Positions 1 through 6,586 of a DNA stretch of 32,468 nucleotides are shown in pieces. The stretch lies in assembly GCA_021769425.1 (NCBI GenBank), contig JAETSX010000046.1, positions 1 to 32,468 of the forward strand. The letters run 5' to 3'. Position numbers and translations under genes: made by a program. Within the stretch, counting starts at the first letter, position 1, and each line of letters begins with the position of its first letter. Below the pieces are notes generated by a model, which saw only the letters and a list, made by a program, of their open reading frames with translations, did not search any database and was not told the origin of the DNA. This DNA comes from Eubacterium sp. GTDB taxonomy: Bacteria > Bacillota > Clostridia > Lachnospirales > Lachnospiraceae.

Positions 1-66
1 TGAGCCATAGCATCCTGTGTCCAATCAGATGGATAGACAGAATCAGGATTGAGATATATGTCCATT
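1..66 (-). other. Open reading frame running off the left edge
   Basis: On the minus strand a frame stays open from an ATG at 66 to the left end of the window; upstream it is open back to a stop near 113. The visible residues include the stretch DSVYPSDWTQDAMA. No good ribosome site precedes the ATG. The residues faintly recall an S-layer-homology repeat, but about 20 codons are too few to call a family. It could also be noncoding. Confidence 0.15.
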
Positions 67-121
67 ATGAGGGGTACTAAAAACTTTCCGTGTCCACGCC
101 TATGGGTACATTATAGTTTAC

Positions 122-157
122 CTAAAGGTTTCGCCTAAAGGCGAGGGTTTTAACCCC
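122..157 (-). terminator. Two adjacent short hairpins after the 48-aa gene
   Basis: Read on the minus strand, GGGGTTAAAACCC is followed at once by TCGCCTTTAGGCGA, just downstream of the stop codon of the 48-residue gene. They form two small stem-loops. There is no long U tract, so termination is only a guess. IS91-type elements also end in small hairpins, so this may instead be part of the element end. Confidence 0.35.
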
Positions 158-158
158 A

Positions 159-305
159 TTATACAGACAATAAGTCGTCTTCATTTAAGAAATAATCCAT
201 ATCGAGAAGGTCATCTTCGCTCATACGGCGAATGTCCCCGGATGTCATTCCTTCCGGTGGATTATCCATATACTTTTTGCGTAGTTTCTCTGTTTTCGGG
301 TTCAT
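159..305 (-). CDS. Small acidic protein (48 aa), unknown function
   Basis: I do not recognise the family. The protein starts MNPKTEKLRKKYMDNPPEG and ends in an acidic stretch (SEDDLLDMDYFLNEDDLLS). It has no membrane segment or signal peptide. I chose the start at 305 because AGGAGG lies 8 bases upstream (314-319). An extended -10 promoter (TGA-TATACT on the minus strand, 328-336) precedes it. The gene lies directly downstream of the C-terminal remnant of an IS91-type transposase on the same strand, so it may be an accessory gene of that element or a resident gene. An in-frame extension upstream to 425 overlaps the transposase tail and is unlikely to be used. Confidence 0.55.
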   Translation of the reverse strand: MNPKTEKLRKKYMDNPPEGMTSGDIRRMSEDDLLDMDYFLNEDDLLSV

Positions 306-327
306 GTGCGCTTCCTCCTTTGAAAGG

Positions 328-336
328 AGTATATCA
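328..336 (-). promoter_or_regulatory. Extended -10 promoter of the 48-aa gene
   Basis: The minus strand reads TGATATACT, an extended -10 element (TGn plus TATACT), about 20 bases upstream of the start codon. The -35 position shows only a weak match. It sits just inside the stop of the transposase remnant, so the small gene could be transcribed on its own. Confidence 0.4.
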
Positions 337-357
337 CAGAATTGAAATTTGAGGAAG

Positions 358-1217
358 TCATGCGGAGGACCTTCTTCCACGGGAACGGGACATTGCCTTC
401 TCGTACAGTTCTTCCAGGGAAACACGCTTATGGTTGCAGTAAAGCTCTAAAAAGAGCATGGTTGTCCCGCATTCAGGGCATTTGAGTGGGTCATAACCGA
501 AAGCGGAAAGGATGGCGGCGCGCCACTGGTTAAAACTTCTTATTGGCCGTCTTCGTGGCGATTGTAATGAAAAGTGACAAAATCGCCATCATACTTGTCA
601 ATCATGGAAGCAGCGATAACCGGGCGACCGAGATAACGGCCGATGTACTTTACAACTGTTTTCGGATCACATTTGTTTGGTTTGGCAAACACATAGAAGC
701 CATTTTTATGCTCCCGGCAGCATTGGGATTTAATCTTTTTAAAGGAAGATCCGATTTTTGCTTCCATTTCATTGAGAAGCGCAGTCCGAAAGGCATTGCG
801 AAGGAAGGTATAGTTAAAGTAATTGATATTCCGCCAGAAGCCATTATCGCTGTATCCGCCTTCAGAGATGAGACAGTGGATATGAGGATTCCATTTCAGA
901 TCCCTGCCAAAGGCGTGGAGAACCATGATAAAGCCGGGAGTGAAGTTCATGGACTTGTTCTGTTTAAAAAACATGTGGGAAACAACACTGATAACGGCAT
1001 GAAAAAGGCAGTCAAGGAGAGTCCGGTCATTGAGGAAGAATTCCCGAAGGTTTTCATCAATAGTGAAAACACAATGCCGATGGACAACATTGACTAATTT
1101 AAAGGACATGGAGGTTGTGCGCTGCATGGCATAGAGATTCCCGCAGGTAGGGCAGAAACGGCTGTGGCAGCGGAAGGGAACAAATTTCCATTTTCCGCAG
1201 TGGGGACAGACGTACAT
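358..1217 (-). pseudogene. IS91-family (HUH/Y2) transposase remnant with internal deletion
   Basis: The 5' part (540-1217) encodes a zinc-finger segment (CPHCGKW, then CHSRFCPTCG), the HUH motif in NPHIHCLISEG and the double-tyrosine motif YIGRYLGRP. These mark an IS91-type single-strand transposase. That frame stops after RHEDGQ at 540. From 539 down to 358 another frame continues with SFNQWRAAILSAFGYDPL, a second zinc ribbon (CPECGTTM...CNHK) and a family-like tail ending GRRSSA. The segment that normally joins the two parts, roughly 60 residues by memory of the family, is missing, so this is a deletion derivative. The extreme N-terminus is also absent: the homology begins at the ATG at 1217, exactly where an Rrf2-like coding remnant starts on the other strand. 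The element is unlikely to be active. Confidence 0.8.
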
Positions 1218-1544
1218 GGCGCCGATTATCCGGAAAATTTTGTCGCAGTTAAAAGATGCAGGGTTGATCGAAGTAAAACGGGGACCAGGGGCGCAGCCAT
1301 TGCAAAGCCTCTGAATGAGATCACTTTTTTTGATGTATATCAGTCTGTAGACTGTATAGCGGAAAATACATTATTTCATTTCCATGAAAATCCGAATCCA
1401 AACTGTCCGGTGGGGAAAAATATCCATCAGGTTTTGGATGATAAGCTGCGCCGGATTCAGGCAGCGATGGAACAAGAGTTAAAATCAATAACGCTGGACG
1501 ATATGAATTCTGATTTAAAAAAATGTCTGAAAGAGAAAAGCTGA
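1216..1544 (+). pseudogene. Rrf2-family transcriptional regulator, C-terminal remnant with frameshift
   Basis: Two frames together give the C-terminal two thirds of an Rrf2/YwnA-like regulator. From 1219 the first frame reads IIRKILSQLKDAGLIEVKRG, the end of the winged helix, and stops at 1312-1314. The second frame, from about 1285 to 1544, reads AKPLNEITFFDVYQSVDC and NPNPNCPVG, the family's dimerisation/cysteine region. They join through a one-base loss near 1287-1291. The N-terminal DNA-binding half is missing and is replaced by the transposase remnant, which begins on the opposite strand at the same place. The product would not be a functional regulator. Confidence 0.75.
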
Positions 1545-1615
1545 TTGTTGTCATATCTAAGATCAATCCCTCTGTTGTAAGGCATAGAAAAGCCTGCAAT
1601 GGAGGGCTTTTATTC

Positions 1616-1800
1616 TATTACTCCGACGGTTAAATATCGCAGAATTTTACGTAGGATAAATTTTCATCTGCAAGGCGGAAGAATGAGTTGTAGCGAGAGT
1701 TACAACGATTGATGAGAGTCTGCCCCGCTTTATCGGGCACAACGTGGCAGATGGAAATTTAGACAAGTAAAAACTGCGATATTTAACCGCCGGAGTAATA
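1616..1800. repeat. Palindromic intergenic repeat, copy 1 (MITE-like)
   Basis: A 185-bp element has 27-bp terminal inverted repeats (1616-1642 and 1774-1800) that match at 26 of 27 positions and begin TATTACTCCGACGGTTAAAT. Further inside, TTTCATCTGC at 1663-1672 pairs imperfectly with the arm near 1747-1760, and GTTGTA/TTACAAC forms an inner loop, so the whole unit could fold into one long hairpin. It has no coding capacity. The same terminal sequence occurs at the second copy at 12718-12873, which shows a dispersed family. It separates the Rrf2 remnant from the small-protein operon. Confidence 0.75.
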
Positions 1801-1841
1801 TTATCATCAAGTGAAACACAACATTGAACAGAAGGAATACA

Positions 1842-2036
1842 ATGGAAGCAACAATTCATGTTACAAATAAAAAGGCTGTAGAGTTTGTAGGGGCAGCATG
1901 TCTGGCGACAGAAGGGGCGCTTTTAGTGGGGTGGCTGCAAATAAACCAAACAAGACAGAATTTAATAAAACTCAAACAAAATATAAATAATACAAAAACA
2001 ATCAGCAGGTATTATGACATTATCAATAACAAATAA
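1842..2036 (+). CDS. Small membrane-associated protein (64 aa), unknown function
   Basis: The family is not recognised. The start is the ATG at 1842, 6-7 bases after GAAGG; a TTG at 1824 in the same frame is less likely. Residues about 13-33 (VEFVGAACLATEGALLVGWL) could form one membrane helix, and an Asn/Lys-rich tail with NLIKLKQNINNT follows. The gene lies 17 bases before the next gene and probably forms an operon with it and with the frameshifted membrane gene. Its start is within 45 bases of the palindromic repeat, so promoter signals may overlap the repeat end. Confidence 0.5.
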   Translation: MEATIHVTNKKAVEFVGAACLATEGALLVGWLQINQTRQNLIKLKQNINNTKTISRYYDIINNK

Positions 2037-2053
2037 AAAAGGAGCGCAAAGAC

Positions 2054-2428
2054 ATGGCAAAATCTAAGTTAGTGGAAGCGAATGAGAAAATTGCAGAGGG
2101 AGTAGTTGGCGGCTATAAGAAAATGGAAGAAGGCGTAGTGGTTGGTTACAAGAAAATTGAGGAAGGGGCAGTGGAAGGCTTTCAAAAGATTGCTGATAAG
2201 TTCGTGGATCATTTTCTGACAAAAGAGGGGGAGTCCGTAGAAGAAGCAAAGGAGAGGCTTTCGGCAGAGCAGAAGGTAAGAGAGGAAAAGAGCGCAGTAA
2301 AGCGGGAAGAACGCAAACAGAAGCAGAAGGCGGTTGAGGCAGACAGGCAGAAAGCAGTGGATGAGACAGACAGGCAGAAGGCAAAACCTGCCAGTTTAGA
2401 AGCAAAAAGAAAGGCAGGGCTTGAATAA
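2054..2428 (+). CDS. Repeat-containing charged protein (124 aa)
   Basis: The function is unknown. The N-terminal part has imperfect tandem repeats of about 11 residues: EGVVGGYKKME, EGVVVGYKKIE, EGAVEGFQKIA. A KFVDHFLTKEGESVEEAKER segment follows, then a highly charged Lys/Glu/Gln-rich C-terminal half likely to be helical or coiled coil. No membrane segment or signal is seen. GGAGCG lies 8 bases before the ATG. The stop overlaps the start of the next gene (TAATG), so the two are translationally coupled. I recall similar proteins in other Lachnospiraceae next to the same membrane protein, but no function. Confidence 0.7.
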   Translation: MAKSKLVEANEKIAEGVVGGYKKMEEGVVVGYKKIEEGAVEGFQKIADKFVDHFLTKEGESVEEAKERLSAEQKVREEKSAVKREERKQKQKAVEADRQKAVDETDRQKAKPASLEAKRKAGLE

Positions 2429-2795
2429 TGAAAAAAAGTACATTTGTGGCTATGATTTTGGGAACCATCGGAGGGATTTTGTTTGCATTAGGATGTGTAT
2501 GGCACTCATACCGGAATGGGATGTGTTCCGGCCGGGAGTTATTATGGGAGTGATTGGGGCTGCCATCCTGCTGATTATGGTAATGGTATGGCGCAAGATG
2601 GAAAATAAAACCCCTGTCAAACTGTCCGGTAAAACAATTGGCGCAGTATTGATCGGAATTGCAGGCGCGTTGCTGCTGGGTGTTGGCATGTGCCTGACAA
2701 TGGTATGGAGCAAAATGGTTGTGGGCATCACTGTAGGGATTGTAGGAATTGTAGTCCTTCTTTGTCTGATTCCTTTTGTAAAAGGCCTAAAATAA
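2428..2795 (+). pseudogene. Small multi-helix membrane protein, frameshifted near residue 20
   Basis: Translation should begin at the ATG at 2428, which overlaps the upstream stop codon. The first frame reads MKKSTFVAMILGTIGGILFA, a membrane helix, but hits a stop shortly after. From about 2488 a second frame continues MCMALIPEWDVFRPGVIMG and runs to 2795 with three more hydrophobic segments, ending LCLIPFVKGLK. One missing base near 2488-2491 accounts for the break. Together the two frames give an approximately 122-residue protein with four membrane helices. Either the gene has recently decayed or there is a sequencing error; the neighbouring decay favours the former. Confidence 0.65.
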
Positions 2796-2812
2796 ATAAA
2801 GCCCCAAAGTGC

Positions 2813-2914
2813 GTGAATTTTGTAAGCAAAATCAAAACGCATCATTTTTAAGGCGAAAATCAGATTTTCTCAGGCTGCATGTCCGGGCCTGGAAAACCTT
2901 TTCGCCTAATTCAC
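2813..2914. repeat. Nested inverted repeats in intergenic region
   Basis: GTGAATT (2813-2819) pairs with AATTCAC (2908-2914), and AGGCGAAAA (2851-2859) pairs with TTTTCGCCT (2899-2907). On the right side the two arms are directly adjacent. The region lies between the frameshifted membrane gene and the broken sensor locus and has no gene. It could be a structured terminator region or the remains of a small element. There is no U tract. Confidence 0.4.
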
Positions 2915-3031
2915 AATTTAGACACAAAATACAAACAAAGCATAAACAAAACTATGGTACATTATTTCTGTTTCAGATACAAAACCATAAGGTAGCAGTA
3001 TTATGTTACGGCTGTATGCAGGAGACGTTCC

Positions 3032-3785
3032 ATGAATTCACAGAATATAAAGAGGATATTAAAAAAGCTGTTTTGCCTGCCGCTGATCCCCACCCTTTTG
3101 ATTTCCGTTCCGTCTTACGCGCTTGTTATTTATGCGCTTGCAGCAGAAGTTGTAAATCCGGCAGTCTCTTATGCCGCGTACTTTTTATCTGCCTACGCAT
3201 TTATAATTACGATTACAGGAATCACAGGCATTGTGCGTTTTGTGGGTCAGGGTATTGATAAACATCCCCTTGTAAGGAAGGCAATGGGAATTCCAGTGGT
3301 CAGCAGGTATTTTAAGGAAGATATGTTTCGGGCAGAGACTGCTCTGTATCCGGGCTTCATCATCAACCATCCTGCTGTTTATGAATGCTGCGCTGGCAGG
3401 CATTGTGATTCTTGCAGTCCATGAGAACAGCGGGTTTGAATACCCGGGGATGCTGATTTACGTTATGGCAATGTATGCATTTTATGCAGCGATTACAGCT
3501 GTCTGGAATGTGGTAAAATTCAGGAGATATGGAAGCCCTGTCAGGTCTGCGGCAAAGACCATTAACCTGACGGCGGCGCTTGTATCCATACTTTCTCTGG
3601 AAACGGCCATGCTGACACAGTTCGGGGAAGCCGACGATCCCATGTTCCGGCGGATCATGACTGCTTCCACAGGAGCCGCAATCAGCATCCTTGTGCTTGG
3701 GATGGCAGTTTTTATGATTGTACATTCCACAAAACAGCTGAAATATATCAATAAGAAAACTATATCAGGAGGCGGTAATAAATGA
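3032..3785 (+). pseudogene. Polytopic membrane protein, interrupted (two frames)
   Basis: The first frame starts at 3032 after GGAG (3021-3024) and encodes an N-terminal part with hydrophobic helices (SYALVIYALA, AYAFIITITGITGIV), ending in family-like sequence ETALYPGFIIN near 3365. The second frame, from about 3375 to 3785, continues with NAALAGIVILAV, YPGMLIYVMAMYAFYAAITA and AISILVLGMAVFMIV. The two halves are out of frame. From memory of related proteins about 60 residues between them appear to be missing, so a deletion rather than a simple slip is likely. The stop overlaps the next ATG (ATGA), as expected of a gene coupled to its two-component system. Confidence 0.65.
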
Positions 3786-3922
3786 TCCATATTCTTGTAG
3801 TGGAAGACGATACAAAATTAAACCAGATTGTCTGTACCTACCTGAAAGACTGCGGCTTCCATGCGAAAGGATGCCTGAACGCAGAGGAAGCCTATCACAA
3901 GGGAATTCAACATTATTTATAA
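3782..3922 (+). pseudogene. Response regulator, N-terminal fragment (46 aa)
   Basis: The fragment begins MIHILVVEDDTKLNQIVCTY, the start of a receiver domain with the acidic pair EDD at 8-10. It ends at residue 46, before the phospho-accepting aspartate, the switch Thr/Ser, the lysine and the whole DNA-binding domain. The sequence runs directly into sensor-kinase membrane sequence in the same frame after the stop. A deletion has therefore removed the rest of the regulator and the start of the kinase. It starts with an ATGA overlap to the upstream membrane gene. Confidence 0.8.
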
Positions 3923-4437
3923 ACTGCTGTCCTATCGGTGCAGACGATAATCCCTATGATCTACTGGGGGATGGTAGCAGTGGGGCTTACCCTGTTTACA
4001 AGAAAGAAAATGAAAAACACCTATGAAGAACCCCTTCACAAAATGGCGGAAGCCGCCAGAAAGGTGTCAGGGGTAGTTCATTAAGATGGTGGAAGAACTG
4101 GGAAGCATTGAGACACTGAAAACAGATTTTATCTCCAATGTGTCCCATGAAATGAAAATGCCCATTGCCATTATTAAAAATTACGCACAGCTTCTGCGCA
4201 CAGGTCAGGCATCAGAGGAAAGAATACGCTAAGAATATCGAACAGGCGGCGGCAAGGCTTTCCTCACTGATTGGCTATATCCTGAAACTGAACAGGTTGG
4301 AGCATCAAGGAAACGGGCTGGGCCTTGCGCTGGTAAAGCGGGTGCTGGAACTTTCGGACGGAGAAATACAGATTACCAGCGAAACAGGAAAAGGAAGCGC
4401 TTTTGTTGTAACGCTGCCTGCGGCGGCAGAACCCTGA
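3923..4437 (+). pseudogene. Sensor histidine kinase remnant (HAMP, H-box and G2-box only)
   Basis: Successive frames give the second membrane helix and HAMP start (QTIIPMIYWGMVAVGLTLF, then EEPLHKMAEAARKVSG) and a stop at 4082. From 4086 comes the dimerisation domain [17 protein letters not shown] with the H-box SHEMKMP. After a frameshift near 4225 the sequence continues [19 protein letters not shown], followed directly by the G2 box [12 protein letters not shown] and the C-terminus. The sensor domain, most of HAMP and the N and G1 boxes of the ATPase are gone. The usual threonine after H-E-M-K is methionine. The remnant cannot autophosphorylate. Confidence 0.85.
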
Positions 4438-4449
4438 ATATGGAGGAAT

Positions 4450-5010
4450 ATGGAAATGACCGATACATTAAAAAAGCAGAAAAATTATGTGGGATATGAA
4501 TATAAAGAGATTACGGCAGATGACCGTATAGTCTCACTGCTTTTGGACGGATATGAAAACTTCGGGTGGGAGCTGAATGAGAGCCTGCCAGAAAACAGAT
4601 CGGGAAGAAAGGCGGGCAGCGCTTTAAAGACCGTTATCCGGATGAAGCGTGACCGTAAGATTGTAAATAAGGCTGAGCTTACCAGGCTGCAGAGAAATTT
4701 TGAAGCCTGTGTCACAGAGATACAGGCGCTGGAAAAAAGGAAAACATCTGCGGCAACAGTTTATGCTTTGGCGCTGGGAATCATCGGGACTGCATTTATG
4801 GCGGGCGCTACCTTTGCGGTAACGGCGCAGCCGCCTTACATTGTTTTGTGTATTATCCTTGCAGTTCCGGGATTCCTTGGATGGATGCTGCCTTATTTTC
4901 TTTACAGAAAGATTCAGCGGAGAGAAACGGAAAAGATTACGCCGCTGATCGATGCCAAATACGATGAGATTTATGAACTATGCGAGAAGGGTAATAAGCT
5001 GCTGTATTAG
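4450..5010 (+). CDS. Conserved membrane protein downstream of two-component remnant (186 aa)
   Basis: The function is unknown. The N-terminal cytoplasmic part begins MEMTDTLKKQKNYVGYEYKE, has a GWELNES motif and a helical segment (RLQRNFEACVTEIQALEKRK). Two membrane helices follow (about residues 103-123 and 131-151), then a charged tail. GGAGG lies 6-7 bases before the ATG. I recall similar proteins beside VanR/VanS-like pairs in gut Clostridia. Here the gene is intact although the membrane, regulator and kinase genes before it are all broken, so it may retain a separate role or simply not have decayed yet. Confidence 0.7.
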   Translation: MEMTDTLKKQKNYVGYEYKEITADDRIVSLLLDGYENFGWELNESLPENRSGRKAGSALKTVIRMKRDRKIVNKAELTRLQRNFEACVTEIQALEKRKTSAATVYALALGIIGTAFMAGATFAVTAQPPYIVLCIILAVPGFLGWMLPYFLYRKIQRRETEKITPLIDAKYDEIYELCEKGNKLLY

Positions 5011-5036
5011 AGCGTGTTCGAAAATGCGCTAGACTT

Positions 5037-5068
5037 TAATTAACCTTATGTTTCGCGCCGGTTAATTA
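5037..5068. promoter_or_regulatory. Inverted repeat upstream of the DUF6033-like gene
   Basis: TAATTAACC (5037-5045) and GGTTAATTA (5060-5068) are perfect 9-bp inverted repeats with a 14-base gap. They end at the presumed -35 region of a promoter with TATAAT at 5085-5090 (17-base spacing from TTAATT). The element could bind a regulator or act as a terminator for the upstream gene, though there is no U tract. Confidence 0.35.
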
Positions 5069-5084
5069 GAGTGAATCATACTAG

Positions 5085-5090
5085 TATAAT
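5085..5090 (+). promoter_or_regulatory. -10 box, likely promoter of the DUF6033-like gene
   Basis: TATAAT lies about 175 bases upstream of the start codon at 5265. The best -35 at 17 bases spacing is TTAATT (5062-5067), a poor match that overlaps the inverted repeat. If it is used, the transcript has a long leader of about 165 bases in which I see no known riboswitch. Confidence 0.35.
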
Positions 5091-5264
5091 CCGGTTAGAA
5101 ATTGTACGTTTGCTTTGCATGATTCGTGCCAGTGTAAGGCAAAATTTCCTGAAAATCGTCTGGATATTAAAGTTTCGTATTACCGTTTTTTATATTTTGC
5201 CGATATAAACAGTAAGGAATACTATTATTATAACCTGACAGTTTATTTCAAGGAGGAAATGAAT

Positions 5265-6011
5265 ATGAACACTAACGGAATAGGCAATGCTTATGCAGCA
5301 CAGGCCGCTGCGCAGACTGCAGCAGCCACCCAGACGAAAGACAGCGGGAAAGTGAATAAGGCCAACGGCCAGAAAGAAATCGGCAATCCCAAATTAAGCG
5401 AGAAAGCCCAGAAATATTATGATCAGTTGAAGAAGAAATTTTCCAATATGGATTTTATCTTAGTCAGCGCAGATAAGAAAGAAGAAGCCCAGGCAAACAT
5501 GAGCAAATACGGCAACAGCAACCGCCTTGTGGTTCTGATTGACGATGAGAAGATTGAACGGATGGCAGAAGATTTGGCGTACCGTGAGAAATATGAGAAA
5601 GTGCTGAGGGGCGCAACCACCCAGTTCGCACAGATGAAGAGCGATCTTGGCAGCAATGCAAGCGTGGTAAAAACTTTCGGCATGAAGGTCAACGACAATG
5701 GCACCGCTTCGTTCTTTGCAGTTATAGACAAGTCCCTTGCAGCCCAGAAGAAGCGCATTGAGGAAAAAGCAGCCCAGCGCAAAGAAGATAAGAAGAAAGC
5801 GGAACAGCAGGAGGAGAAAAAGAAAGCGGAAGAGGAACGTTTAGACGGCATTTCCAAAGGCGATGAAAACTCCGATACCATTACAGTTACTGCTAATTCC
5901 TGGGAAGAGTTAATGAAAAAAATTAACAGTACCGTAGATTCCTTCTATGGCAGCAATGTACGTGCCGAAGAAGAAACCTGGGTAGGACAGAAGTTTGACT
6001 ACACTATCTAA
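5265..6011 (+). CDS. DUF6033-like cytoplasmic protein (248 aa)
   Basis: I assign this to DUF6033 by recollection of the family; its function is unknown. The protein begins MNTNGIGNAYAAQ, has an Ala/Gln/Thr-rich N-terminus and then the conserved-looking core KLSEKAQKYYDQLKKKFSNM with RLVVLIDDEKIERMA and FAVIDKSLAAQKKRIEEK. A strongly charged helical stretch rich in Lys and Glu (about residues 163-200) follows, and the C-terminus ends WVGQKFDYTI. No signal peptide or membrane segment is seen. The start at 5265 was chosen because AGGAGG at 5251-5256 is 8 bases away; the ATG at 5259 would be too close. Confidence 0.7.
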   Translation: MNTNGIGNAYAAQAAAQTAAATQTKDSGKVNKANGQKEIGNPKLSEKAQKYYDQLKKKFSNMDFILVSADKKEEAQANMSKYGNSNRLVVLIDDEKIERMAEDLAYREKYEKVLRGATTQFAQMKSDLGSNASVVKTFGMKVNDNGTASFFAVIDKSLAAQKKRIEEKAAQRKEDKKKAEQQEEKKKAEEERLDGISKGDENSDTITVTANSWEELMKKINSTVDSFYGSNVRAEEETWVGQKFDYTI

Positions 6012-6050
6012 TGCAGCGGCAAAGAAGCTGTTTTTTACCCCATCAAGGAC

Positions 6051-6151
6051 ACAGGGACTGCCGGAAAATGAATCCATCTACAATGTATTGCTGTAATATC
6101 AGGAAACACAGAATATATTGCGGGAACCAGTCATTTTCCGGCAGTCCCTGT
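6051..6151. terminator. Perfect 21-bp inverted repeat with 59-base loop
   Basis: ACAGGGACTGCCGGAAAATG plus A (6051-6071) is matched exactly by its complement at 6131-6151. The right arm runs into TTTTT. It lies 40 bases after the DUF6033-like gene, so it may end that transcript. The large AT-rich loop is unusual for a terminator and it could also be a small element with inverted ends. Confidence 0.5.
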
Positions 6152-6169
6152 TTTTGCACGGCGCTATCT

Positions 6170-6484
6170 TCAGAATGAATCCGTTTTGGCCTGCCCGCTC
6201 TTTTTCAACATATCAATTTCCACGGAATTGGGCTGTGCGTAAGCGCACTGGGGCAGGAAATTATAAACATCCAAATACGAATCCAGTTCCGCACTGTCCT
6301 GGGGCGGCCTTGGAACTACCCCGGTGCAATCCGTTGCAGAACTCGCTTTTAAATAATCATAGGCAGTATCATTGAAATCCGGCGCCGGATGCGTTTCTTT
6401 TTGGCTGCGGGCAGCTTCTGAATATACAGAGCTGCCCGCAGAGCTGCAGTCCGGGCGGGATGGGGAATTATTGTTATTTTCCAT
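6170..6484 (-). CDS. Small hydrophilic protein (104 aa), unknown function
   Basis: The family is not firmly recognised. It starts MENNNNSPSRPDCSSAGSS, is polar with low complexity at the N-terminus, then has the more conserved-looking DFNDTAYDYLKASSATDCTG and ELDSYLDVYNFLP. There is no membrane segment. AGAGGTG lies 8 bases upstream of the start and an extended -10 (TGT-TATTAT on the minus strand, 6512-6517) is present, which supports a real gene. It is divergent from metF, with a shared palindrome between them, and its 3' end lies close to the 21-bp inverted repeat. Confidence 0.6.
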   Translation of the reverse strand: MENNNNSPSRPDCSSAGSSVYSEAARSQKETHPAPDFNDTAYDYLKASSATDCTGVVPRPPQDSAELDSYLDVYNFLPQCAYAQPNSVEIDMLKKSGQAKTDSF

Positions 6485-6511
6485 TGATAAAACACCTCTT
6501 TCTTTTCCATC

Positions 6512-6520
6512 ATAATAACA
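6512..6520 (-). promoter_or_regulatory. Extended -10 of the minus-strand 104-aa gene
   Basis: The minus strand reads TGTTATTAT about 28 bases upstream of the start codon, an extended -10 pattern. No good -35 lies at 17 bases. Confidence 0.3.
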
Positions 6521-6557
6521 GTATGACAGAAAAAAATTTTTTTATGCGGCAGTCAAT

Positions 6558-6586
6558 TTGACTTTTCCAGGGTAAATCATTATAAT
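6558..6586 (+). promoter_or_regulatory. metF promoter
   Basis: TTGACT (6558-6563) and TATAAT (6581-6586) are separated by exactly 17 bases. The start of metF is about 33 bases after the predicted transcription start, and no SAM or cobalamin riboswitch fits in that space. The -35 is half of the palindrome AGTCAATTTGACT (6551-6563). Confidence 0.7.

Noticed and set aside
543-1097. Long plus-strand open frame (184 codons)
   Set aside because: It lies opposite the IS91 transposase remnant, has no ribosome site and its sequence is the antisense of the transposase motifs.
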